A stretch of 12,353 nucleotides of DNA from Candidatus Thorarchaeota archaeon (GCA_011365025.1 RDOF01000064.1:1-12353), one strand, 5' to 3'. Counted from the first letter of the stretch, positions 1 to 6,799 are shown. Notes: generated by a model not told the origin, from the letters alone. A program made the numbers and translations.

Positions 1-713
1 CTACTAGTTTCCACGTTAAGGTCTATGAGATTGAGACTAGCCATGATGTCGGGATATTCGCTATGATGTTCAGAACCAAAGACAAGCTTCCTTACACCGA
101 TATCCTGCACAACTGCATCCAAAAACACGCGCAATGGTGATTCCACAAGCTTGGCAAGATTCACAGATATCTCCAGCCAGATATTCTCACGCGAGATGAG
201 AGGTATCATCTGTGGGAACCCAAATAGACCACCCATATGGAGGATTACGAATTTCCCGTTGGGATGAAGAACTGAAGCCTTGTCTGCAAGGGATAACCAG
301 TCTCCCTGCATGACTTCGTTGTGAAACATAACAGGTATGTTCGCCTTTGCAGCTTCGGCAACCAATGAAAGAGTGGCAGGGTCTTCAGGATAGCAGAATT
401 CCTCGTCAAGGATGAGTGCCCTGCATCCGTCATCCACAAACTCCTTGAATTGCATTCTAGCTTTTTCTATTGGCCGAGGCATGACCTGGCACGAGCTGAA
501 TAGCCTATCTGGATATATTGCCGCACCCTCCAGGCATAGATTGGTCATTTGCGGACTAGATGGTGTTAGCACAGCCCGTCTGATGCCAAAGATATCCATC
601 CGATTAATTAATACATCCACATGCTCAGCCAAATTACGAGCGTCGATATTCTCGTAATCCATCCTATCTGCACCCAAGTGTGTGTGGATGTCCGTTGTTA
701 TTGAAATCACCAT
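1..713 (-). CDS. Amidohydrolase-2 family metal-dependent hydrolase, partial (C-terminus cut by window edge)
   Basis: The frame is open from the ATG at 713 to the left edge (237 complete codons) with no stop, so the 3' end lies outside the window. The product resembles the amidohydrolase_2 TIM-barrel hydrolases and decarboxylases. An N-terminal DIHTH motif (His10, His12) corresponds to the first metal ligands, VMFHNE (His131) and ILHMGG (His159) match the later barrel-strand histidines, and LVFGSEHHSEYP (about 210-221) sits where the family usually has a FGSD-type catalytic aspartate. In that last motif a glutamate replaces the usual aspartate, which may change catalysis or only the fine specificity. 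The ATG at 713 is the only plausible start, because an in-frame TGA lies about 20 bases upstream. No strong Shine-Dalgarno sequence is visible. The substrate cannot be deduced. The gene is divergent from the 795 gene across an 81-base gap. Confidence 0.8.
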   Translation of the reverse strand, partial: MVISITTDIHTHLGADRMDYENIDARNLAEHVDVLINRMDIFGIRRAVLTPSSPQMTNLCLEGAAIYPDRLFSSCQVMPRPIEKARMQFKEFVDDGCRALILDEEFCYPEDPATLSLVAEAAKANIPVMFHNEVMQGDWLSLADKASVLHPNGKFVILHMGGLFGFPQMIPLISRENIWLEISVNLAKLVESPLRVFLDAVVQDIGVRKLVFGSEHHSEYPDIMASLNLIDLNVETS

Positions 714-794
714 CCGAGAACGACTTTTGCTTCATTGAATTCGGTCATTCCAATTCTTTCATAAACCGTATCTCTAAAAAGATATGTCGTAAGA

Positions 795-1445
795 ATGCGG
801 TGGTTGCCATTGACGGAAATTGAAAAACCTCGCACTGTAGAGAAAGCACTTGCACAAATGGCTGGCTCAATCAATAGAGGCGAGTTTATGCTAATGGAAT
901 ACCTCGGTCCTGTTGTTGATGGCTGCCGAGCCGCCTTGAGCATTAGTTTGGAAAAGGCCAAGAATCTCCATAGAATGAGCGACTCCGAGTTCGGGAATCT
1001 CATGGAGGTCGCTGGGGAGTCCTTCAAAGACTCTGCAATCTGCTTCAAAACCACCGATTCTGACGAGGTATGCAGTCTTTGCTTTGAACGAGGACGCGCA
1101 GTGGTTTACGATGACTGCTTCGAGGCGACAGTAGTGGTTAGCGCTGACCGCGAATCCTTACTATCTCTACTGGATAGCGACTCTGAGCTCTCTCTTCAAT
1201 CAATACTTGGCAGGAATCTCTTTTTGAGTGGGGAGGATTCCTCGGAAATAGTGGAAAGCCTGGGTATTCTTTGCTACCCTTCACTGCTACGGGTTGCACG
1301 GTCTGGTGTGGACCCCTCCTCATTGCTGGTGGATGATGCTGATTCAATTATTCTCGCAGCTGCCTCAGACCTTGTGATTAGCGCCGTTAGGAAGTGGATT
1401 GACTTCCAGATTGCTAGTGCTCAAAGCGCAAATGATGAGTCATAA
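795..1445 (+). CDS. Protein of unknown function, possible SCP2-like central domain
   Basis: I do not recognise this 216-residue protein with confidence. It has no signal peptide or membrane segment. Residues about 1-65 look helical. Residues about 75-150 show an alternating strand/helix pattern (CSLCFERGRAVVYDD, then FEATVVVSADRESLLSLL, then RNLFLSGEDSSEIVESL) that resembles sterol-carrier-protein-2 domains, where a ligand-binding sheet is followed by a low-level 'G-x-hydrophobic-x-G-D/E' element. The C-terminus is helical and acidic. This assignment is by pattern only. The ATG at 795 is the first start after an in-frame TAA at 762-764. A TATA-like stretch (ttcataaa, about 759-766) lies some 30 bases upstream, which would suit a leaderless or short-leader transcript. 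The stop overlaps the stop of the convergent deacetylase gene by six bases. A 115-codon reading frame on the opposite strand (707-1054) is judged a shadow. Confidence 0.72.
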   Translation: MRWLPLTEIEKPRTVEKALAQMAGSINRGEFMLMEYLGPVVDGCRAALSISLEKAKNLHRMSDSEFGNLMEVAGESFKDSAICFKTTDSDEVCSLCFERGRAVVYDDCFEATVVVSADRESLLSLLDSDSELSLQSILGRNLFLSGEDSSEIVESLGILCYPSLLRVARSGVDPSSLLVDDADSIILAAASDLVISAVRKWIDFQIASAQSANDES

Positions 1446-2597
1446 TCCATGGTATGGAAAAACCGTCTCTTTCACTCTTCTGATTGTTCGATCTAGGTCT
1501 AAATCGATTTCATCACGCGGGAAATAGCCTTGAACCACCTCCGCGGTATCTCGAAAGCCTTCTGGACATCTATCAAATCCCATGTTTTCGCAAGTCATGA
1601 CGAAGTCCTCGGGTAGTTTCTCAGGTATCCTCTCATCCAGCATGATTGAAAGGAAAAGCGTCCAAAGCCTAGCCACATTTACGGGATGATATCCTCCTCC
1701 TCCAACTGCTAGCCAACCGATTTTGCATAGGTCTTCTGAGAGTTTCTTGAGCTTTTTAAGAACCGCTTCATACCCGTGGGTCGTGTAGACTAAATGAGCT
1801 AGTGGATCTAGAAAGTGGCCGTCAACCCCAAGTTGAGTCACGAGAAGGTCCGGTCCGTAGCTTTCGAACAGTGGTACAACTATTTCATCAACAATTCTTA
1901 TCAGGTCTGAACTTCCTCCTCCTGGAAGGAGAGGAATATTGACAGAGTATCCTGTTCCTTCAGCCGCCCCCATTTCGTGAATGAAACCGGTTCCTGGAAA
2001 GAGGTATTTCCCTGACTGATGTACAGATATGGTGAGTACATTCTTAGAGCGGTAGAAAGCATTTTGAGTTCCATCGCCATGGTGTGCATCAAAATCGAAA
2101 TAGAGTACTCTGCAATTCTTCTTCTTTTGGAGGTGCATGATTGACACGACAATATCATTGAACACGCAAAACCCTGAGGCCATACTCTTATGGGCGTGAT
2201 GAAGCCCCCCGGATATTGCAAAGGCGTTGCGTGCCCCTCTCTCTATTTCCTTCATGGCATCAAGTGTTGCCCCAACATATCTGGCTGCTGCGTCATACAA
2301 ATCAGGAAAGACTGGATTGTCGGCAGTCCCCAACCCAAAGGTGGCTTTGGAACAAAGATCCTTGCTGCACTCTTGAACTGCATCAATGAACTCAGGAGTG
2401 TGAAATAGCTCCAGCTCCTCTCTGGTCGCAAGCTTTGGCTCAATCAAATTGACTCTATCCAGAAGTCCCAACTCCTTCGAAAGGAGATACGTCAGTTTCA
2501 GACGCTCTGGCTTCAATGGGTGGTCTTGACTGAATTTGTAGTTGAGCAATGCATCCGAGTACGGGTAGACAGCCTTCATTTGCATCTGCTTTTTCAA
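1440..2597 (-). CDS. acuC: Histone deacetylase superfamily protein, AcuC-like Zn-dependent deacetylase
   Basis: This 385-residue protein matches the usual AcuC/class I HDAC length and architecture. The signatures are in order: GGLHHAHKS (the catalytic His pair, 133-134), FDFDAHHGDGT with the zinc ligands Asp170 and His172, LGVDGHFLDP with the third ligand at Asp259, and GGGGY with the transition-state Tyr303. The whole catalytic set is therefore present and an active cytosolic deacetylase is expected. Candidate substrates from the family are acetyl-lysine in proteins (including histones or acyl-CoA synthetases) and small acetylated amines; the sequence does not choose between them. The gene follows purL-like after 53 bases and is probably co-transcribed with it. 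The longest start is TTG at 2597, with AAGGTG (2608-2613) ten bases upstream. ATG codons at 2585 and 2579 are alternatives, and homologues commonly begin near the latter. An inverted repeat spans these starts. Confidence 0.93.
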   Translation of the reverse strand: MKKQMQMKAVYPYSDALLNYKFSQDHPLKPERLKLTYLLSKELGLLDRVNLIEPKLATREELELFHTPEFIDAVQECSKDLCSKATFGLGTADNPVFPDLYDAAARYVGATLDAMKEIERGARNAFAISGGLHHAHKSMASGFCVFNDIVVSIMHLQKKKNCRVLYFDFDAHHGDGTQNAFYRSKNVLTISVHQSGKYLFPGTGFIHEMGAAEGTGYSVNIPLLPGGGSSDLIRIVDEIVVPLFESYGPDLLVTQLGVDGHFLDPLAHLVYTTHGYEAVLKKLKKLSEDLCKIGWLAVGGGGYHPVNVARLWTLFLSIMLDERIPEKLPEDFVMTCENMGFDRCPEGFRDTAEVVQGYFPRDEIDLDLDRTIRRVKETVFPYHGL

Positions 2598-2607
2598 TCT
2601 GCAAATG
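2577..2607 (-). promoter_or_regulatory. Inverted repeat across the translation start of the deacetylase gene
   Basis: The octamers CATTTGCA (2577-2584) and TGCAAATG (2600-2607) are perfect reverse complements separated by 15 bases. In the minus-strand transcript the first arm begins directly after a Shine-Dalgarno-like AAGGTG (2608-2613), the loop contains the TTG start at 2597, and the second arm contains the ATG at 2579. It could be an RNA hairpin affecting start choice, a protein operator, or chance. A related perfect palindrome TGCATATGCA lies at 2627-2636, followed by AAT, which gives a third TGCAAAT element. Only the repeat is observed; any function is inferred. Confidence 0.4.
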
Positions 2608-2650
2608 CACCTTATTATCTAAGCGATGCATATGCAAATTCAGTTTCCTG

Positions 2651-4765
2651 TCAGCCAAGCAAACTAGGTAAGGTCGCCTTGAAAGCTCTTCTTGCCATCT
2701 CAATATTGATTTTAAATTTGCCAAAGTTCGCCATCTGCTCAAATGTGGTAAGTCCGAGTTCGAGAGTGTCTGCATCATTTTCTTGAGCAATTCGGAGGAA
2801 CTCGCTTTCATTTGTCTCTGTTACTTCAACGATGTATCTTCCCGAACTCTCGGAGAAAAGAATCCCAGTCAACGATTCTGCTGTACCAGGCACTTTGTCA
2901 ACAGTGATTCTGAAGCCGTAATTCGATTTGAAAACCATCTTCATGAGGGCTACTGCAAGTCCTCCCTTTCCAAGATTGTTGCATGATCGAATTATTCCCC
3001 TCTCTCGCGCTTCAAGAATCGCGTTCATGCTGTTCTTTTCATGAACTGGGCTGTAGGCTGGTGGAAGCCCTTCTAATCTGCCATGACTAATCCGCTGGTA
3101 TTGGCTTCCGTTGAGTTCACGATGTGTTTCGCCGACAAGGTAGAGATTTGCCAAGGGTGTGCATAGGCTACGTCTTATTGGTTGCTGCCCGGGAGGTATC
3201 AATCCGGCCATTAGTATTTGTGGCGTTGGAGAAATCCGCTTCGTTGTGCCTTCGATAGTTTGCTCGTTGTAAAGTGATATGCTGCCAGCAACAACCGGAA
3301 TACCAAAATCCCGTGAGAACTGACCAATCCCCCGAATGGATTCCACCAATTGAGCATAGGCCTCGGGTTTCTCGGGATTTCCAAAGTTCAGGCAATCGGC
3401 TACCAGAAGTGGCCTTGCTCCGACGGATACAAGATTCCGAAGCGTCTCGCATGCTGAATTCGCAGCTCCCGAGTAGGGGTCGAGCTTCGTATATACAGAA
3501 TTGCAGTCGGTGGCCACAGCAACGAGTTTGCCCTTTGAAAACTCAACAACACCGGCGTTCTCTCCAATGTCAACTACGGTGTTAAGCTGGGAATGCTGGT
3601 CGAATTGCCTGAAAATCCAAGAGCGGTCACACACACCTACAGAACTTAGAACGTCCATAATGGCCTTTGAATAGTCCTCTGGAGCCTTGAGCCATTCATG
3701 GGAGAGGCTCTGCTCAGGGATTTGCTCTTCGAGTCGCATTGGCTCATCAAAACCACGCATCAGGACCTCAATTGGTATCTCTGCCTTGATTTGTCCCTCT
3801 TCAGCGACAGTGAAGAATGTGTCATCAGAAACCTTCCCAATAACATTGCATGGAATATGACAGGTTTCCAGAATCTCTAGGACCAGCTCAAGATTGGCTG
3901 GGCTTACGGATGCCAGTAGTCGCTCAGGGTTCTCACTAAGTAGCACTTCCGAAATCGTGCTTGCGTTTTCTCCAGCTGGGATTTTGTCTGCTTCAATTCT
4001 AACTCCAGTTCCAGCCCTCTGCGCCATCTCCCCTGCGGCAGAAAGAATTCCGCCGGCTCCCACATCCTGTAATCCAGAAACCAAATGCCGATCTCGTAGA
4101 AGTTCCAGTGCTTCTATAAGGTCTCTTTGTACAACACAATACTCCTTCTTACCTCTCTCACCTCGTATGCTTCGATGTATGTTTACTCCGAATAGTACTA
4201 ATGAATCACCTGGCGATTTTGCAGCACTGCGTATTATCTTCTCTGGAGATGACTCGCCTATGCAGGCTAGGTTCAGAATATAGTTATCGCTGTAAGAGTC
4301 GTCAAAATCGGATTCGCCTCCAATAACTGGCACTCCTACACTATTCCCATAATCTGATACTGCCTGAACAATGCGGGCTAGCAACTTGGCTTGCTTTCGC
4401 ATCTCGATATTTCCCACACGAACTGAATCTAGTAGAGCCATAGGACTGCAGCCCTGAGAGAGCACATTTCCGATTACTCTGCCAACACCTTTGGCTGAGG
4501 ACTCATAGCAATCTGCAGCAGGCCCGTTGTATGCCCGTATTGCCACTCCCAGCAGTACGTCGTCACCCAAATCTACTACACCGGCTCCTTCGCCAATTCC
4601 TACCACAACGTTGTGCCCTTCTGTGTCAAGCAGATGAAACCAGCGCTTTGTGCTCTTATAGCTCGCTTCTTCAGACCATTGGTATTCCAACATGGCCAGT
4701 TCGGTAACAGTTGGATGTCGTCCAAGCAGTTCCTGCATATGAACGAGTTCCTTTTCAGAAACCAT
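2651..4765 (-). CDS. PurL-like protein (FGAM synthase large-subunit family) with substituted active-site motifs
   Basis: At 704 residues this has the length and two-fold AIR-synthase-like architecture of the short PurL form (formylglycinamidine ribonucleotide synthase synthetase subunit). Clear family hallmarks include GIGEGAGVVDLGD (57-68), ALLDSVRVG (110-118), YGNSVGVPVIGGE (139-151), GLQDVGAGGILSA (231-243), ADCLNFGNPEKPE (456-468), SISLYNE (495-501) and ISPTP (511-515). Catalytic positions are altered. SEHCSYK reads SEEASYK (His to Glu33). ESHNHP reads RAYNGP (Glu to Arg77, His to Tyr79, His to Gly81). GVGGIIRD reads GVGRVIGN (Asp to Asn100). The C-terminal-half SDGG reads LGKGG (about 598-602). 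The frame is intact. The ATG at 4765 has GAGG (4775-4778) nine bases upstream, inside the end of the purQ-like gene. I infer a PurL paralogue that has lost or changed its enzymatic role; normal FGAM synthesis seems unlikely. Confidence 0.9.
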   Translation of the reverse strand: MVSEKELVHMQELLGRHPTVTELAMLEYQWSEEASYKSTKRWFHLLDTEGHNVVVGIGEGAGVVDLGDDVLLGVAIRAYNGPAADCYESSAKGVGRVIGNVLSQGCSPMALLDSVRVGNIEMRKQAKLLARIVQAVSDYGNSVGVPVIGGESDFDDSYSDNYILNLACIGESSPEKIIRSAAKSPGDSLVLFGVNIHRSIRGERGKKEYCVVQRDLIEALELLRDRHLVSGLQDVGAGGILSAAGEMAQRAGTGVRIEADKIPAGENASTISEVLLSENPERLLASVSPANLELVLEILETCHIPCNVIGKVSDDTFFTVAEEGQIKAEIPIEVLMRGFDEPMRLEEQIPEQSLSHEWLKAPEDYSKAIMDVLSSVGVCDRSWIFRQFDQHSQLNTVVDIGENAGVVEFSKGKLVAVATDCNSVYTKLDPYSGAANSACETLRNLVSVGARPLLVADCLNFGNPEKPEAYAQLVESIRGIGQFSRDFGIPVVAGSISLYNEQTIEGTTKRISPTPQILMAGLIPPGQQPIRRSLCTPLANLYLVGETHRELNGSQYQRISHGRLEGLPPAYSPVHEKNSMNAILEARERGIIRSCNNLGKGGLAVALMKMVFKSNYGFRITVDKVPGTAESLTGILFSESSGRYIVEVTETNESEFLRIAQENDADTLELGLTTFEQMANFGKFKINIEMARRAFKATLPSLLG

Positions 4766-4770
4766 TGCAC

Positions 4771-5487
4771 TTAGCCTCGCATTTCCTTCGTCGCCTCAAC
4801 AAAATTTTGAATAATAGCAAGGCCATCCGTTGATGACAGATTCTCTCTAGAGGCTCTTTCCGGGTAAGGCATCATTCCCAAGACATTACCCCTTTCATTG
4901 CGTACAGCCGCTATATTATCGACTGACCCATCCGGATTCGCTTCATCCGTCATGGAGCCGTCCGAGTCGCAGTAACGCATCACTATCTGTCCCTTCTTGC
5001 GAAGTCGATCGAGCTTCGTTTTGTTCAAATCATATCTTCCCACGGCATGGGCTATGGGGATACGTATCACAGCTCCTTCCATTCCTTTTGTGAAGATACA
5101 TTGCTCCCTGCAAACCCGGAGAAATGTCCATTTGCAGATGAACCTTCCACTCTTGTTTTGAAGCAATTTGCCCGGCAATACTCCAATCTCAACCAATGTC
5201 TTGAATCCTTGAGCAATACCCAAAATGGGCTTGCCTTCATCCGCCGCATCAGCAATTGCAGTTAGCAGGTCCGATGAAATGCAATCTCCATCGGGATCCA
5301 CCAAATCTATCCTATAGAAACCTCCCGGAATCAGAATGCCGTTAGCATCAGCCAAAGCAAGTATTCTCTCGCGGCTGGACACCACTGTCGTTTTCGCCCC
5401 TGGCAACATCGAAAGAACTTCGTACACGTCTCTTTCGGCATTTGTGCCAAGCAGTTTAATAACCGCGATAGTCAAGTTCTTCACCAA
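4771..5487 (-). CDS. PurQ-like class I amidotransferase homologue lacking the catalytic Cys and His
   Basis: The 238 residues align along their length with PurQ, the glutaminase subunit of FGAM synthase. Features seen are ILIPGGF (51-57), GKPILGIAQGFKTLVEIG (85-102), LLQNKSGRFIC (108-118), IPIAHAVGRY (143-152), NPDGSVDNIAA (184-194) and NVLGMMPYPER (201-211). In PurQ the nucleophile lies in GICNGFQ; here the codon is GCT, giving Ala92, and Asn is Gln93. The catalytic His of MPHPER is Tyr208 (TAC), while Glu210 remains. The canonical PGSNCD start and the SYGDYLR segment are also changed. A glutaminase is therefore not expected. An in-frame TAG at 5491-5493 limits the start to TTG 5487 or GTG 5484, and no Shine-Dalgarno sequence is evident. 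The stop is five bases before the purL-like ATG, so the two are an operon. No purS-like gene is in the window. Confidence 0.88.
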   Translation of the reverse strand: MVKNLTIAVIKLLGTNAERDVYEVLSMLPGAKTTVVSSRERILALADANGILIPGGFYRIDLVDPDGDCISSDLLTAIADAADEGKPILGIAQGFKTLVEIGVLPGKLLQNKSGRFICKWTFLRVCREQCIFTKGMEGAVIRIPIAHAVGRYDLNKTKLDRLRKKGQIVMRYCDSDGSMTDEANPDGSVDNIAAVRNERGNVLGMMPYPERASRENLSSTDGLAIIQNFVEATKEMRG

Positions 5488-5614
5488 GGGCTAAGTTGGG
5501 GCAAACAGGGCAATGAGAAACAAGGCAACTCTGAACTAGCTCTCTAATAACCGTGTTGACTCTGGGTTTTGAAACTGGGAGGACTTGCACAACATACTTG
5601 TTCGTATTATAGAA

Positions 5615-5624
5615 GATTTATTTT
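5615..5624 (+). promoter_or_regulatory. TATA-like element for the DUF3795-type gene
   Basis: The sequence gatttatttt lies about 38 bases upstream of the ATG at 5658. With the usual archaeal TATA-to-start distance of roughly 25 bases, transcription would begin near 5645 and leave a short leader that includes the GAGG at 5646-5649. The 170-base divergent gap (5488-5657) must also contain the purQ-like promoter. A TTATTAGAG on the minus strand at about 5543-5551 is the best but weak candidate for that. Confidence 0.4.
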
Positions 5625-5657
5625 GAAATTCGGGCCTATTCCTATGAGGCGATTTGC

Positions 5658-6092
5658 ATGGCAGATTCCAAAGTAGGAGTGTCTTATTGTGGTCTCTATT
5701 GCTCGGGATGCAATTTGCATGCCTCAAACCATACCAAGAAAGAGGATCAGAAACAGACCGGCGATATCACCGAGACTTCCCCAAATCTCGAGGAAGAAAT
5801 CCCTTGGGTTTCCAAACTGAAATCCCATCTGATTCGTCTTGGCCAATCGACTCCATCATGCCCCGGGTGCAAGGAAGGAGGAGGCACAAAGGACTGCGAA
5901 GTAAGAACCTGCGCAACAGATAGAGGCTATAGCACTTGCCTTGACTGTCTTCGAGTGGCAACCTGCCGTCATCTAGAGCGGCGGCCATGGGCTCAACCAT
6001 CCTTGGATGAGATAAGAGATGTTGGTTTTCAAAAATGGCTAAAGACGAAAGAAGACCTCGTAAACAACGGCTGGACATACTTCCATCTATAG
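5658..6092 (+). CDS. Cysteine-rich DUF3795-type protein
   Basis: This 144-residue protein has the spacing typical of DUF3795 proteins. An N-terminal SYCGLYCSGCNLH carries Cys11, Cys15 and Cys18. A CPGCK pair follows (Cys68, Cys71), then Cys80, Cys85, the CLDC pair (Cys94, Cys97) and Cys103 near the C-terminus. Nine such cysteines suggest a metal-binding (zinc or iron-sulphur) soluble protein. The biochemical role of the family is not known to me. Residues about 22-48 are a polar, probably disordered insertion between the first cluster and the rest. The ATG at 5658 is preceded by TGAGG (5645-5649) with a good spacing of eight bases. The stop lies 28 bases from the stop of the convergent membrane-protein gene. 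The gene is divergent from the purQ-like operon and could share its control region. Confidence 0.88.
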   Translation: MADSKVGVSYCGLYCSGCNLHASNHTKKEDQKQTGDITETSPNLEEEIPWVSKLKSHLIRLGQSTPSCPGCKEGGGTKDCEVRTCATDRGYSTCLDCLRVATCRHLERRPWAQPSLDEIRDVGFQKWLKTKEDLVNNGWTYFHL

Positions 6093-6120
6093 CGTCGAAT
6101 CTGTATCCATCAACCTGTTT

Positions 6121-6669
6121 CTAGAAGAATTCCCTAAGAATAGTTCCAAGAAGTGATCCCATTAATGATGCTAGAATTACCAGTAGAAGGTATATTGCTG
6201 CTATGAAGAAACCACTAACAATGAATTCTCCAAGGTCAAAGACGGGCCATTGAATACCCGGACTAGCAAGGAACAGGACAAAAAACAACAGATAGAAGAG
6301 GGCTGCTATAAGCGCCGCGAGCATTGCATAGCTTGCCTTGCTTTGCGTCAGTCCAACCGGAATAGCTGCAAGAAGCGGAATCACGAAAGTGAATAAGCCA
6401 GTGCTTTCGATAGATCCAATAATGATGTAGGAGTAGACTGCAGCGTCAGCTAGTCCTGCAAGCATTGGCACCAAGAATAGAACGAGCAAATCGCGCCTGC
6501 GCTCTCTCATTGTTATGCCAAGGAATCTTGCTATTGGTTCAGAGCGGCCTGTTCTGTCAGCCGCAGATTCACCCACTCCCTCTTTTGTGGGCAGCGGTCT
6601 AAACAGCCCTTTCTTTTCCGCTGGTTCATCTTCGGCATTTTCAACCCGGTACTTGCTTTCATCTTCCAT
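6121..6669 (-). CDS. Small integral membrane protein, about four transmembrane helices, unknown function
   Basis: With the ATG at 6669 the product is 182 residues. An acidic, polar cytosolic-type tail (1-57) ends in a basic cluster RERRR (55-59). Hydrophobic segments follow at about 61-84, 91-108, 112-136 and 147-178; the last is long and may bend. The basic cluster before the first helix predicts a cytoplasmic N-terminus. I recognise no catalytic or transport motif. The frame could extend to a TTG at 6747, giving 208 residues, but the added residues look unlike the rest. A convincing archaeal promoter element (CTTTAAG, 6703-6709 on the minus strand) falls inside that extension at a suitable distance from the ATG at 6669, so the shorter form is preferred. 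The gene converges on the DUF3795-type gene and is divergent from idi2. Confidence 0.75.
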   Translation of the reverse strand: MEDESKYRVENAEDEPAEKKGLFRPLPTKEGVGESAADRTGRSEPIARFLGITMRERRRDLLVLFLVPMLAGLADAAVYSYIIIGSIESTGLFTFVIPLLAAIPVGLTQSKASYAMLAALIAALFYLLFFVLFLASPGIQWPVFDLGEFIVSGFFIAAIYLLLVILASLMGSLLGTILREFF

Positions 6670-6702
6670 TGCTGGCACTACGATGAACTGCGTTGCACGG
6701 TG

Positions 6703-6709
6703 CTTAAAG
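6703..6709 (-). promoter_or_regulatory. TATA-like element for the small membrane-protein gene
   Basis: On the minus strand the sequence reads GCGAAGC followed by CTTTAAG, resembling a BRE plus TATA box. Its centre is about 37 bases upstream of the ATG at 6669, which predicts transcription starting about ten bases before the ATG and a nearly leaderless message. It supports the ATG at 6669 over the upstream TTG at 6747. Confidence 0.45.
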
Positions 6710-6799
6710 GCTTCGCATAACGCAAAACGCTCCTGTTGGTCTTTCAAAACACTCTTGACCGCAATGGCTATCAGGAAACACGAACCATCAGAATCCTAC

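Noticed and set aside
412..657. 81-codon plus-strand frame at the left end
   Set aside because: It is antisense to the clear amidohydrolase coding sequence, which is open across 1-713.
707..1054. 115-codon reading frame on the minus strand, ending in the start region of the amidohydrolase gene
   Set aside because: It is fully antisense to the longer 795-1445 frame, its protein has no recognisable features, and its end overlaps the ATG of the neighbouring gene. The plus-strand frame is longer and reads more like a protein.
3894..4283. 129-codon plus-strand frame rich in Ser and Pro
   Set aside because: It lies antisense within the conserved PurL-like gene and has the low-complexity composition typical of shadow frames.
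6670..6747. N-terminal extension of the membrane protein to a TTG at 6747
   Set aside because: The extension contains the best promoter element for this gene and has no ribosome-binding site. The ATG at 6669 gives a more coherent protein.
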